64,000 bases of DNA from Planctomycetia bacterium (GCA_026401035.1 JAPLNR010000046.1:1-64000), one strand, 5' to 3'. Counted from the stretch's first letter, positions 7,605 through 15,536 are shown. Made by a program: numbers and translations. The notes: a model not told the origin generated them from the letters alone.

Positions 7605-9887
7605 CTACCCGCACTGATTCATCTTGTCGCGGGGCGTGCCGGCGGCGACGAGCTCCGGCTCTGGCTTGCCGAACTGCACAACGGCGATGTCGGGTTCGAT
7701 CGTCACGGCGATGCTCTTGTAGGCCGGCGTGCGCGAGAGCGGGTCGGCGGCCTTCGGCACGAGCACGTTGCTCTCGGGGTAATACATCGCCACGTTGCCC
7801 GGACGGATCTGATCGAACGCCGAGACGATCTGCCCCCGCATGCTGCCCGCCGAGCTTGAGATCCGGCAGCGGCCGCCCGCGGTGAGCCCCAGCCGCCGGA
7901 TGTCGTCGGGATGCATGAGCACGATGTCGCGCCGCGTCTGGTTGCGGTAGAGATCCTCCTCCTCGTAGACGACCGTGTTGAACTGGCCTTCGCTGCGGAT
8001 CGTCATCAACTGAATCCCCTCCGGCACCGTTGGCAGCTCGTGCACGAAGAGCGTTGCCTTGCCGTCGGCGGTGGGGAAGAAGGGCCTGTCGATCGCCCGG
8101 CCGGGGATCGAAAATTCCCGCTTCGTCTTGTCGATGTCAACGATCTGTTCGAGGCCGGGTACGATCTTCGCGATCGCCTGCCGGATCGTGCTCGTGTGGG
8201 CCATCGCCCGCCAGTCGATCGGGTTGTGCCGGCCGGTGCTCGCGTCGCCGAGCACCCGCTGGGCGAGGTCGGCGATGATCTCCACCTCGCTCCGCGGCCC
8301 CACATGCCGCGGCTTGCCGCCGTCGGACAGGCGGATGTAGCTGAACATGCTTTCCTGCGTAGACGGCTCCGGCTCCTCGTCGCGGGCGAGCACCGGCAGG
8401 ATGATCGTCTCCTCGGCGCCCAGGCCCCCGGCGTGGCCGGTGTTGAGCGATGTGCTCATGTAGACCACGGTGTCGATCTTGCCCATCGCCCGCTTTGCAT
8501 AGGTCGCATCTGGGCTCGCGCCCCAGAGATTCCCGCCCAGGCAGAGCGCAAACCGCATCTTTCCCTCGTCGGCCGCGTCAAGGCACTCGAGCGTGTCGTA
8601 GCCCTTCGTCGTGGGCAGGCCGACGCCGAAGTGGTTTTGCAGGCGGTTGAAGACGGCGTCCTTGAGCTTCGGCGTGACGCCGACGGTGCCCATGCCCTGG
8701 ATGTTGGAATGGCCGCGGATCGGCTGGAGCCCGGCCCCGGGCTTGCCGACCATGCCGCGGGCCAACGCCAGCGCCGCGATCGCCTGCACCGTGGCGGCAC
8801 CGTGCAAGTGGTGCGTCACGCCCATCGTCCAGGCGAAGACGGCCCGCTGCGACCGGGCATATTGCTCCGCCACGTCGTCGAGTTGTTCCTTCGACACGCC
8901 CGACTTGTCGATGATCTCCTGCCACGAGAGGCCGTCGAGCCGGGCGGCCAGTTCCGGCCAGCCTGTCGTATGGGCCTCGAGAAACGCCTCGTCGCAGGCG
9001 CCGAGCTCGCGAATCCGCTTGAGCAGGCCGTAGACAAACGCCAAATCGCCGCCGACATGCGGCTGGATGTAGGTGCTTGCGATCTCGGCGCCAAAGAAGA
9101 GCGACCAGGGGTCGCTCGGCACCGAAAAATTCACCATGCCGGTTTCGACGATCGGGTTGACCACCACCACCTTGCCGCCGCGGCGACGAACCATCATCAG
9201 GGTCCGCATCATCCGCGGGTGGTTGCTCGCCGGGTTGCCGCCGATCAGGAAGACGAGATCGGCCCCCTCCATATCGTCGAGCTTCACGGTGCCGGCGCTG
9301 GTGCCGACGACGCTGGCAAGCCCCACGCCGCTGGCCTGGTGGCAGTAGTAGCTGCAGTTATTGACGTGGTTGGTGCCATAGATCCGCGCGAAGAGCTGCA
9401 GCAGAAAGCCGGCCTCGTTGCTCGAGCGGCCGCTGAAGTACCAGAAGCTCTCGTTCGGATCGATCCGCAGGAGTTTGGTGGCGATCCGCTCCATCGCGTC
9501 GGCCCATTCGATGGGGCGGTAGTGCTGCGATCCCTTCTCGAGCACGACCGGCTGGACGAGCCGGCCCGAGTGCTCCATCTGATAGGGCGTGAAGGCCTGC
9601 AACTGCGGAATCGAGTAGGTCTCGAAGAACGTCGGCTTCACCGCCCCCTGCATGTCGGCGACCATGGCCTGGAACGACTTCTTGCAGACTTCGGGGAAGT
9701 GGCCGGCCTCGTTGACCATGCCGCCGCTCTGGCCGCCCATGCCGAGCGCACAGGTCTTGCAGGCGTTTTTCGACCGCATCGCCTTCCAGAATTTCCAAAG
9801 GCCGCCAGCTTCGGATGCCTTCTTGAACGTGTAGAGCACCGCCCGCATGCCGCCACCGGTGGTCACCCTGCCGAAGAACCTGCCCAT
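7605..9887 (-). CDS. FdhF/YdeP-type molybdopterin oxidoreductase
   Basis: The 760-residue protein belongs to the DMSO-reductase superfamily that binds bis-molybdopterin guanine dinucleotide, in the branch related to E. coli YdeP. Near the N-terminus CKTCALGMGGQSGG and a later Cys (FPEVCKKS) fit the iron-sulfur region. Next come NNCSYYCHQASGVGL and the nucleotide-binding segments LVFLIGGNPASNHPRM and RGHSNIQGMGTVGVTP. The C-terminal domain (SEGQFNTVVYEEEDLYRN, then RCRISSSAGSMRGQIVSA) is the molydopterin dinucleotide-binding barrel. The ATG at 9887 (MGRFFGRV) is chosen; an extra 228 in-frame codons upstream cross a divergent gene and look spurious. The substrate is unknown. No signal peptide is seen, so it is probably cytoplasmic. 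Confidence 0.88.
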   Translation of the reverse strand: MGRFFGRVTTGGGMRAVLYTFKKASEAGGLWKFWKAMRSKNACKTCALGMGGQSGGMVNEAGHFPEVCKKSFQAMVADMQGAVKPTFFETYSIPQLQAFTPYQMEHSGRLVQPVVLEKGSQHYRPIEWADAMERIATKLLRIDPNESFWYFSGRSSNEAGFLLQLFARIYGTNHVNNCSYYCHQASGVGLASVVGTSAGTVKLDDMEGADLVFLIGGNPASNHPRMMRTLMMVRRRGGKVVVVNPIVETGMVNFSVPSDPWSLFFGAEIASTYIQPHVGGDLAFVYGLLKRIRELGACDEAFLEAHTTGWPELAARLDGLSWQEIIDKSGVSKEQLDDVAEQYARSQRAVFAWTMGVTHHLHGAATVQAIAALALARGMVGKPGAGLQPIRGHSNIQGMGTVGVTPKLKDAVFNRLQNHFGVGLPTTKGYDTLECLDAADEGKMRFALCLGGNLWGASPDATYAKRAMGKIDTVVYMSTSLNTGHAGGLGAEETIILPVLARDEEPEPSTQESMFSYIRLSDGGKPRHVGPRSEVEIIADLAQRVLGDASTGRHNPIDWRAMAHTSTIRQAIAKIVPGLEQIVDIDKTKREFSIPGRAIDRPFFPTADGKATLFVHELPTVPEGIQLMTIRSEGQFNTVVYEEEDLYRNQTRRDIVLMHPDDIRRLGLTAGGRCRISSSAGSMRGQIVSAFDQIRPGNVAMYYPESNVLVPKAADPLSRTPAYKSIAVTIEPDIAVVQFGKPEPELVAAGTPRDKMNQCG

Positions 9888-10076
9888 GAATGCATCCGTA
9901 CGTTGTGATCGCGGTGTTTGGCGAAGCAAAGCCGCAGAAAAAGTGGCCAAAATGTTTGCGGTCCGTATGGTACCTACGGTACGCTGAGACGGACAAGGAC
10001 AGCGGCCCGGCACACGTGTGCCGCCGACCCGTAGGACAACGGCCCAAAAGCAAGTGCCCTGAAGGAGTGTCAATCG
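9888..10076. promoter_or_regulatory. divergent promoter region
   Basis: This 189-bp space separates two genes read outwards. It holds a short inverted repeat GTACC-TAC-GGTAC near 9972 that could be an operator. A purine-rich GAAGGAG at 10061-10067 is the ribosome-binding site of the plus-strand gene. No promoter boxes can be assigned with confidence. Confidence 0.35.
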
Positions 10077-10646
10077 ATGTACAAAGCAAGTTTCATGATG
10101 GCGATGGCGTGCATGGTGGCGATGGCGGCTTCCGCCTCGGCCGAGATCACGAGCGGCCCGCAGGTGGGTGATTCGGTCGGTGCGTTCACGGTGACGAAGG
10201 TCGCCGGCAATCCCGACGACGGCTTCCCGGTGGGCCGTGCCGGCTGCTATCGCTGCAAGACCGGCTCGAAGCCGGTGGTGATGGTGTTTGCCCGCACGGG
10301 CGACGATAAGCTCGCCAAGCTTCTCAAGAAGATCGAGGAAGAGGTCGAGGAGCACCAGGCCGAGAAGCTCATGAGCTTCGTCAACATGATCGGCACCGAC
10401 CCCGACAGCCTGAAGAAGGCGACCGAGGAATTCGCCTCCAAGCACGGCATCACGCGGATCGCGTTCGTCGTGCCCGAAGACGCGAAGGACGGCCCGGCCG
10501 ACTTCAAGATCGCCCCCGACGCCGACCTCACCGTCGTCTGCTACAAGGAAGGGAAAGTGAAGGCCAACCATGCCTTCGCCGCCGGCCAGCTCACCGACGA
10601 GAAGATCGACGCCATCGTCGAGGCCTCGTGCAACCTGGTCGAGTAA
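10077..10646 (+). CDS. secreted thioredoxin-fold protein
   Basis: The 189-residue protein begins with a clear signal peptide (hydrophobic MMAMACMVAMAA, cleavage expected after ASASA). The mature part has a beta-alpha-beta pattern like peroxiredoxin/thioredoxin folds: VGDSVGAFTVTKVAGNPDDG, then KPVVMVFART. A pair of Cys (CYRC) precedes that strand rather than standing in the usual CxxC helix position. DADLTVVCYKEGKVKANHAF fits the late beta-hairpin. Highly charged and Lys/Glu-rich in the middle. A strong Shine-Dalgarno GAAGGAG fixes the start, and a strong terminator follows. Its redox role is inferred from fold only. Confidence 0.75.
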   Translation: MYKASFMMAMACMVAMAASASAEITSGPQVGDSVGAFTVTKVAGNPDDGFPVGRAGCYRCKTGSKPVVMVFARTGDDKLAKLLKKIEEEVEEHQAEKLMSFVNMIGTDPDSLKKATEEFASKHGITRIAFVVPEDAKDGPADFKIAPDADLTVVCYKEGKVKANHAFAAGQLTDEKIDAIVEASCNLVE

Positions 10647-10675
10647 CCTTGTCCCGGTTCGATCAATGATCCAGG

Positions 10676-10713
10676 CAGCGGCCCGGGGCCTCGCGCCCCG
10701 GGCCGCTGTATTT
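10676..10713 (+). terminator. rho-independent terminator
   Basis: A 14-bp perfect stem, CAGCGGCCCGGGGC (10676-10689) with its complement at 10695-10708, has a 5-nt loop and is followed by TATTT. It lies 30 nt after the stop of the thioredoxin-fold gene. Confidence 0.85.
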
Positions 10714-10777
10714 CATACTGCACGGAAACCACGAGCCTCCGTCCCTCACCCCGGCTAACACAACGCCGCCGGCAATC

Positions 10778-12124
10778 ATGCTCCCGCTCCTCCGCTCTCT
10801 CCCCGCCCGCCTCTGGCGGCTCGTGATCACGCCGTACGAGCCCGACCTGCGGTTCGACGCCTTCATGCAGCGGTCGCTCGCGCAGGAGAATCCAAAGGCC
10901 TGCGCAACGGTGGCGGTGCTCGCCACCGACGAGAGTCGTCGTCTGTTTGGCGTGGATGTGGCCCGCCGCGGCATTCAGCCCGTCTTCCTGCGGATCGAAA
11001 ACCGCTCTGCCGATCCTTTGCGACTGCAGATGGTCAGCATCGACCCGCGTTACTTCACGCCGCTGGAGGCGGCGGGCGTGAACCATTTCTCGGTGCTCCG
11101 CCGCCTGTCGGCCTTCGGCGCGATGGGCTGGATCTTCGTGCCGCTCTTGGGGCTCGTGCCGCTCAAATTGATCACGGCCTATCTGGCCAACGCCCGGATG
11201 GACGACGCCTTCAAGCTGCGGGGCTTTCCCTTGAAGCCGATTCCTCCCGGTGCGACCGCCTCCGGCTTCGTCTTCACCACGCTCGATCTCGGCACGAAGG
11301 CCGTGCACGTGCGGCTGATCACGGTCGGCAACATCCGGCAGACGATCCGCCGCGCGCTCCCGTCGGCCGGGGCCGGTGCGGAATCCGGCGCCGCGCCGCC
11401 GGTGGTCGATTTCGTCTTCACAGTGCCGGTGCCGGGCATCTCCGCCGATTATCACGAATTGGATTTCGAGAAGATCCGCTCCGCGGCGGCGGTCGAGCCC
11501 TGCGATGTCGACACGCTCGTCACGCGGCTCGAAGCGCTGCCGGCGGCCACCACCAACGCGCTGGCGTCGCGTGCCGGCGATCCGGTGAACCTCGTGCTCA
11601 TCGGCGACTTCGCCACGATCTTAAGCGCCTTCGCGGCCCGCTGGGACGAGAGCGAGACGATCTCGTGGCTGACCTGCTGGAAGACGGTGCGGGCCTTTCT
11701 CTGGGGCTCGAACTACCGCTACTCCCCGGTCAGCGACCTGCATCTCTTCGGCCGCCATCAGGATCTTGCCCTGCAACGCACGCGGCGCTCGATCAACGAG
11801 CGGCTCCACCTGCGGCTCTGGCTCACGCCGCTCACCTTTGCGGACAAGCCGGTCTGGGTGGGCCAGGTGAGCCGCGACATCGGCGTGCGGTTTACGACGC
11901 GGGCCTGGAACCTCACCACGCACCGCATCGATCCCGACGTCGACGAATCACGCGACTACGTGATCGAGGATCTCGCGCAGGCCAGGCGGGTCGCGGCCGC
12001 GGGCTACGTGGGGGGCGTGGTGGCCAGCGGACCCGGCGCCCCCAAGCGCAATCTCACGGGCGATCCTTATTACACCGACGGCAAGCGGGCGGTGATCCTC
12101 GTCTCGCCGAGCCGCACGGGCTGA
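10778..12124 (+). CDS. LssY C-terminal domain protein
   Basis: A 448-residue protein with one hydrophobic stretch near residues 108-135 (GAMGWIFVPLLGLVPLKLI) and a C-terminal half typical of the LssY_C family: NLVLIGDFATILSAF, then WTRV-like WKTVRAFLWG, SDLHLFGRHQDLALQ, HLRLWLTPL and VWVGQVSRDIGVRF, ending with DPYYTDGKRAVI. The same domain occurs in membrane proteins of the LssY type linked to lipid metabolism or export. Biochemical role unknown. A small FMN-barrel gene follows after 20 bp and may be co-transcribed. Confidence 0.72.
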   Translation: MLPLLRSLPARLWRLVITPYEPDLRFDAFMQRSLAQENPKACATVAVLATDESRRLFGVDVARRGIQPVFLRIENRSADPLRLQMVSIDPRYFTPLEAAGVNHFSVLRRLSAFGAMGWIFVPLLGLVPLKLITAYLANARMDDAFKLRGFPLKPIPPGATASGFVFTTLDLGTKAVHVRLITVGNIRQTIRRALPSAGAGAESGAAPPVVDFVFTVPVPGISADYHELDFEKIRSAAAVEPCDVDTLVTRLEALPAATTNALASRAGDPVNLVLIGDFATILSAFAARWDESETISWLTCWKTVRAFLWGSNYRYSPVSDLHLFGRHQDLALQRTRRSINERLHLRLWLTPLTFADKPVWVGQVSRDIGVRFTTRAWNLTTHRIDPDVDESRDYVIEDLAQARRVAAAGYVGGVVASGPGAPKRNLTGDPYYTDGKRAVILVSPSRTG

Positions 12125-12144
12125 AGTTCCTCTATAGTTTTGTC

Positions 12145-12648
12145 ATGGATGCCAACTTGATCATGCTGCTGCGGCAACTCCTCGTCGATCGGCAGGTCGG
12201 GGCGCTGGCCACGCTCCACGACGGCCGCCCCTTCGCGTCGATGATTCCCTTTGCGATCCACGGCACGGCGGAGCGGGTGCGACTGGTCACGCATGTCAGC
12301 CGGCTTTCCGCCCACACCCGCGACATGCTCGCGTCTCCAGACGTGTGCCTGCTCGTCACGGCGGCCGAATCGGCCGCCGTGCCACCGCAGGCCCTGCCGC
12401 GGGTATCGATCTCGGCCGTTGCCGAGTTTATTCCCGTGGATCATCCGGATCATCCCGCGCTCAAAGCCGCCTATCTCGGGAAGTTTCCGAACGCAGTGGA
12501 TCTCTTCCAGCTTGGCGACTTCGAGATCGTGGCGCTCGATCCCACATCGGCCAGGTTCATCGCCGGCTTCGCCCGCGCGCTGACGCTGAGCCCCGAATCG
12601 CTTGCCGCTGCGATCACCGGCAGATCGACTTTCGCCGGCGAGGCGTGA
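12145..12648 (+). CDS. pyridoxamine 5'-phosphate oxidase-like FMN split-barrel protein
   Basis: The 167-residue protein shows the split-barrel opening QVGALATLHDGRPFASMIPF, then VRLVTHVSRLSAHTRDMLASP, the pattern of flavin-binding PNPOx-like and HugZ-like proteins. C-terminal KFPNAVDLFQLGDFEIVALDP resembles HugZ-type proteins, which act on haem, but the haem-specific C-terminal loop is not obvious. The ATG at 12145 is used because the family motif begins 18 residues later. The preceding gene ends 20 bp upstream. Confidence 0.78.
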   Translation: MDANLIMLLRQLLVDRQVGALATLHDGRPFASMIPFAIHGTAERVRLVTHVSRLSAHTRDMLASPDVCLLVTAAESAAVPPQALPRVSISAVAEFIPVDHPDHPALKAAYLGKFPNAVDLFQLGDFEIVALDPTSARFIAGFARALTLSPESLAAAITGRSTFAGEA

Positions 12649-12738
12649 CGGCTGCCGCACGATCCCAGGCCTTCCCGCGCCGCTGTTTTTTCATCCCCGC
12701 TGACTGCCGCCGCGGAACGAGGTATATTTCTGGCTCAG

Positions 12739-12812
12739 GGCAGCGTAGCTCAGTTGGTTAGAGCACCGGCTTCATAAGCCGGGTGTCGCCGGTTCAAGTC
12801 CGGCCGCTGCTA
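12739..12812 (+). tRNA. tRNA-Met (anticodon CAT)
   Basis: A full cloverleaf can be drawn: acceptor GGCAGCG with CGCTGCT, D arm GCTC/GAGC, anticodon stem CCGGC/GCCGG with loop TTCATAA (CAT at 12773-12775), and T arm GCCGG-TTCAAGT-CCGGC. The discriminator is A and CCA is not encoded. The anticodon stem lacks the three G-C pairs of initiator tRNA, so this is elongator Met, or less likely the Ile tRNA whose CAT is modified. Copies of its 3' end occur at 13756-13787 and 16467-16509, which marks the gene as an integration target. Confidence 0.95.
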
Positions 12813-12908
12813 CTTGGAGTGGGCGATCGCCATGTTGTGAAAGCAGATTTCACTGCTGTCATCGAGTCGGCACAGGTGGCGACACGCTAGCCCTCCGGGA
12901 GAGCAGCG

Positions 12909-13187
12909 ATGAATGCAGCCGCCGAGCAGATTTTGGTGTCGAAAATCCGCACGCTGTCACCGCAGCAGGTGTCGGAGGTAGAAGATTTCGTGGAGTTTCT
13001 CACCGCCAAGGCGAGGAAGCGGATCGCTTTGGATCGGCTGCTGGCCATCGCCCCTGCACTCCAAGCGGCCGGCGTGGCACCGATGAGCGAAGACGAGATC
13101 GCCGCCGAGATCAACGCTGCGCGGGCAGAACGCCGGGCGAGGCAACCCTCTTCCATCAGCAAGGGATCGGATGCGGATCGTTCTTGA
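12909..13187 (+). CDS. DUF2281-like antitoxin
   Basis: A 92-residue acidic-then-basic protein. SPQQVSEVEDFVEFLTAKAR near residues 17-36 is the short motif of DUF2281/VapB-like antitoxins, followed by a charged tail (INAARAERRARQ) that would wrap the toxin. Its last 17 nt overlap the start of the PIN-domain gene, the standard layout of a VapBC-type pair. It is the first gene after the tRNA-Met. Confidence 0.7.
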   Translation: MNAAAEQILVSKIRTLSPQQVSEVEDFVEFLTAKARKRIALDRLLAIAPALQAAGVAPMSEDEIAAEINAARAERRARQPSSISKGSDADRS

Positions 13188-13599
13188 CACCAATGTGGTG
13201 TTATCGGCCCTGCTGTGGCGCGGCGCACCGCACGATTTGCTGGTCAGCATCGGCCAGCGATCGAGCATCCACCTCTACAGCAGTTCCGCGCTGCTCGAAG
13301 AACTGGCCGATGTACTCGCGCGGCCATCAGCGACCAAGCGGCTGGCTTTTATCGACCGATCAGCTCACGAGGTGCTGACTGATTATGTCGAGGCTGTCGA
13401 GTTGGTCGAGATGGCCAGCGTACCGCGGGTGGTGGGCGGTGATATCGATGACGATCACGTCATTGCCGCTGCTGTCGCGGCCCGCGCCGACCTTCTTGTC
13501 TCGGGGGATCGCAAGCATCTCCTTCCCCTGGACAGCCATCAGGGCATCGATATCGTCGATGCGGTTGAGGCACTTCGGCGAATCACAGCGGGCACATAA
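13171..13599 (+). CDS. PIN-domain toxin, PIN/TIGR00305-type
   Basis: The 142-residue protein has the PIN ribonuclease active-site pattern: MRIVLDTNVVLSALLW (first Asp at residue 6), a Glu in SSALLEELADVL, and GDIDDDHVIAAAVAARADLLVSGDRKHLL with the last acidic pair. Such toxins cleave RNA and are held inactive by the upstream antitoxin, whose gene overlaps it. A 7-bp hairpin (GGTTCGC-AAG-GCGAACC, 13641-13657) lies 41 nt downstream but has no T-tract. Confidence 0.88.
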   Translation: MRIVLDTNVVLSALLWRGAPHDLLVSIGQRSSIHLYSSSALLEELADVLARPSATKRLAFIDRSAHEVLTDYVEAVELVEMASVPRVVGGDIDDDHVIAAAVAARADLLVSGDRKHLLPLDSHQGIDIVDAVEALRRITAGT

Positions 13600-13755
13600 C
13601 ACAATTCCTATTCGAGTCGTGCGCTGCAAACGATAGGAATGGTTCGCAAGGCGAACCGTCGAAACATGAGCCCTGCGGCCCGCATTGCCGGAACCGGGAA
13701 GCCGCGACGGTTTTTTGATGAACGCGACTGTGCCGATCACACTCATCGGCCGCAA

Positions 13756-13787
13756 GGGTGTCGCCGGTTCAAGTCCGCCCGCTGCTA
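13756..13787 (+). repeat. tRNA-Met 3'-end copy (att-like), 32 bp
   Basis: Matches tRNA-Met bases 12781-12812 with one mismatch, from GGGTGTCGCCGG to CGCTGCTA. The rest of the tRNA is absent. This is the classic footprint of site-specific integration into a tRNA gene. It lies directly upstream of the hicB start and closes a 1-kb segment carrying the DUF2281/PIN pair. Confidence 0.85.
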
Positions 13788-13796
13788 GTGGATTCA

Positions 13797-14027
13797 ATGA
13801 GGGACGCCGTGAAAGCAGAGTTCACCGCAATCATCGAGGCGGCACCGGAAGGTGGCTACTGGGCGATGTGCCCAGAGATTCCCGGCGCAAACGGTCAGGG
13901 AGAGACCGTCGACGAGGCCAAGGAGAGTCTCAAGGCAGCGATCGAGCTCCTCCTCGAGGATCGCCGCGAGGATATGCTTCGCGGCCTCCCCGCAGACGCC
14001 ATCCAAGCGACGGTTTCCGTCGGATGA
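13797..14027 (+). CDS. hicB: HicB-family antitoxin
   Basis: A 76-residue protein with the HicB partial RNase H-like fold: FTAIIEAAPEGGYWAMCPEI, then PGANGQGETVDEAKESL and a C-terminal helix LLLEDRREDML. The ATG at 13797 follows the tRNA-derived repeat by 9 nt, and the domain starts at residue 7. The stop overlaps the hicA start (ATGA), so the two are coupled. In this order the antitoxin gene is first. Confidence 0.85.
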   Translation: MRDAVKAEFTAIIEAAPEGGYWAMCPEIPGANGQGETVDEAKESLKAAIELLLEDRREDMLRGLPADAIQATVSVG

Positions 14028-14164
14028 AGCAGCGCGATCCGGAGCGCCGCTTGCGAATCGCCGGCTGCTACCTCAAGAGAGAGGGTGGTGCCCACTCCCT
14101 GTGGATGAACCCGAAGACAGGTGTCATGGAAGCCGTGCTGACGCTGCCCCCAACTCCCACCTGA
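14024..14164 (+). pseudogene. hicA: HicA-like toxin, C-terminus cut by an IS3-type end
   Basis: The 46-residue frame begins like HicA (RLRIAGCYLKREGGAHSLWM, with the Gly-x-His of the catalytic site). After GVMEAV it runs into LTLPPTPT, which is simply the translation of the repeat at 14139-14155. The usual C-terminal part (the segment with the second half of the double-stranded RNA-binding-like fold) is missing. The toxin is probably inactive, leaving hicB as an orphan antitoxin. Confidence 0.75.
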
Positions 14165-14168
14165 GCGA
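14139..14168 (+). repeat. IS3-type terminal repeat, left copy
   Basis: TGACGCTGCCCCCAACT opens a 30-bp sequence whose inverted partner lies at 15494-15523; 18 bp at the outer end are identical and the remainder differs at three or four positions. The same 17-mer marks the end of an IS3-family remnant at 50957. It has truncated hicA. Confidence 0.8.
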
Positions 14169-14172
14169 TGCC

Positions 14173-14493
14173 CTACACCACCTCCTCGCACGGATCCGAC
14201 CGGCCCTCGTGGAGGTCGGCGACTTTCCAAGCGGGGATGCCCAGCCGCCGCTCGACAGGCACGGGATCCCAGCCATACCAATGGCGAAAGGCATGGTAGC
14301 CGGGTGAATCTGGGAGCGGGAAGCGATCGAAGACATCCCGCCATCCGGCAAACGTCACCCAGTCGGTCTCTTCCGGGAACACGCCGAAATCGAAGGCCGC
14401 GCAGATTCGCTGCATGTAATCGGCCCGGTCCGCCAGGCTCTGGAGCACTGCGGGGGGCTCGACATCGGGATAGACGGATCGGTCGATGATCAT
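14173..14493 (-). CDS. hypothetical protein coupled to an AbiEii-type nucleotidyltransferase
   Basis: A 106-residue protein, rich in aromatic residues: DYMQRICAAFDFGVFPEETD, then WVTFAGWRDVFDRFPLP and YHAFRHWYGWDPVPVERRLG. I do not recognise the family. The ATG at 14493 overlaps the stop of the upstream toxin-like gene by 4 nt, so the pair is translationally coupled. An AbiEi antitoxin, the usual partner, is not present, so this may be an unconventional partner. An earlier ATG at 14526 is inside the upstream gene. Confidence 0.6.
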   Translation of the reverse strand: MIIDRSVYPDVEPPAVLQSLADRADYMQRICAAFDFGVFPEETDWVTFAGWRDVFDRFPLPDSPGYHAFRHWYGWDPVPVERRLGIPAWKVADLHEGRSDPCEEVV

Positions 14494-15179
14494 GGTGTGG
14501 GCACGGCGAAGACGCGGTAATACCACTCACGGACTCGCGAGGCCTGTTCTCGAGCTTCCACGGGCTGAATCGTCTCGAGCGGTCGACTGGCTTCAATCAT
14601 CGCCAGGCGAGCGATGATTTTTCGCTTGGCCTCGTCGATGCCGATGCCGAGATTTTTGTCCGTGAACGCTCGCCAGCAGTCAGCCATACTCATCACGTCC
14701 CGGGTGCAGAGGTGATAGATATCGAGAAAATCCCGCGGCGCGCCCCGTTGCACCAGGGCCGTCATCTTGGATGCCACGTTGTCTCGCAGTGTTTCGATGC
14801 AGACCGGCTTCCACTGTGAGGGAAGCGCTTCGTCGAGGGTAAGAGTCCGCCTGCTGATCTGGAAGGAGAACTGCTTCTCGGTGCCTTGCAGCAGTTCGAG
14901 GCTCTCGGTTTCACCCCACGACCGGCGGCGATATTCAAAGCCATGTCGCGAGGCGAGCGCCTGCATGGCGGCCTCGAGAAAGGCCACCACATCAGCCCGA
15001 GGTTCGCCATGCCACCAGGCATCGAGGTCCACGGTGGGGCGATACTCCAGGTAGTGACTGAGTGCCACGCCGCCACCAATCACGATCTCGGCGGCCTCTG
15101 CATGGCCGGCGAGGCTCTCGAGCAATTCGCGAGAGAGCGGATGGAGATTACCGGGCGGCTTGGGGAGCAGCGTGGCCAT
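14490..15179 (-). CDS. AbiEii/AbiGii-type nucleotidyltransferase
   Basis: The 229-residue protein has the nucleotidyltransferase signature: EIVIGGGVALSHYL (GGG at 35-37) followed by RPTVDLDAWW, with Asp51 and Asp53 as metal ligands. Then ETLRDNVASKMTALVQRGAPRD and DFLDIYHL, the typical C-terminal motif of the AbiEii toxin family, which modifies tRNA 3' ends. The start at 15179 is the ATG of MATLLPKPPG; a further 100 in-frame codons upstream are IS-derived repeat DNA and rejected. The gene pair sits between inverted IS3-type ends. Confidence 0.85.
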   Translation of the reverse strand: MATLLPKPPGNLHPLSRELLESLAGHAEAAEIVIGGGVALSHYLEYRPTVDLDAWWHGEPRADVVAFLEAAMQALASRHGFEYRRRSWGETESLELLQGTEKQFSFQISRRTLTLDEALPSQWKPVCIETLRDNVASKMTALVQRGAPRDFLDIYHLCTRDVMSMADCWRAFTDKNLGIGIDEAKRKIIARLAMIEASRPLETIQPVEAREQASRVREWYYRVFAVPTP

Positions 15180-15284
15180 GCTCCTATCTTCATTTCGCGG
15201 CCGCACGATGACAACCCGGTGGCGCTGTCCTGCTCCAACTGAACAGGGACGATCCCTTGGCAGGCCTACCCAGGTGATAGAAAC

Positions 15285-15345
15285 GAAGGATAGGTCGGCC
15301 AATGGCACTTCGGCACGCGTCGGCCGAGCGGGGCGGATCATGACC
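15285..15345 (+). repeat. IS91-type terminal repeat, copy 1
   Basis: Contains GGATAGGTCGGCCAATGG and CACTTC, then GCGTCGGCCGAGCGG. A related copy in inverse orientation is at 16847-16901. Comparable sequences at 35347, 38073 and 38955 follow or flank IS91 transposase remnants, so this is best read as a solo IS91 end. Confidence 0.7.
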
Positions 15346-15433
15346 TGCCCCCACGTACGGCACCGATTTTTGAAGTTAGGTTTTCGCTGCCCATCAGACC
15401 AGCCCTGTGCGGTTGCCGAGGCGACCGCACAGG
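15341..15433 (+). repeat. IS3-type left end with internal hairpin, copy 1
   Basis: Begins TGACCTGCCCCCA, continues through TTAGGTTTTCGCTG and ends in the hairpin CCCTGTGCGGT...ACCGCACAGGG (11-bp stem). A second direct copy is at 16641-16745. Taken with the end at 15507-15523 it bounds a 183-bp segment resembling a deletion derivative of an IS3 element. Confidence 0.65.
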
Positions 15434-15493
15434 GCCGATAAACGCTGCCGTCAGGCTGGGTGTCCACCCGGGTGCTCACGAGTTTTTGTACAA

Positions 15494-15523
15494 GTGCTCA
15501 TGAGAGAGTTGGGGGCAGCGTCA
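15494..15523 (-). repeat. IS3-type terminal repeat, right copy
   Basis: Inverse complement of 14139-14168; on the plus strand AGTTGGGGGCAGCGTCA ends at 15523. Together the two copies bracket 1385 bp holding the AbiEii gene and its coupled partner. No target-site duplication is evident. Confidence 0.78.
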
Positions 15524-15536
15524 GGGCAAAACACGA

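Noticed and set aside
9888-10571. 228-codon N-terminal extension of the molybdoenzyme
   Set aside because: It would read antisense through the secreted thioredoxin-fold gene, which has its own signal peptide, ribosome-binding site and terminator.
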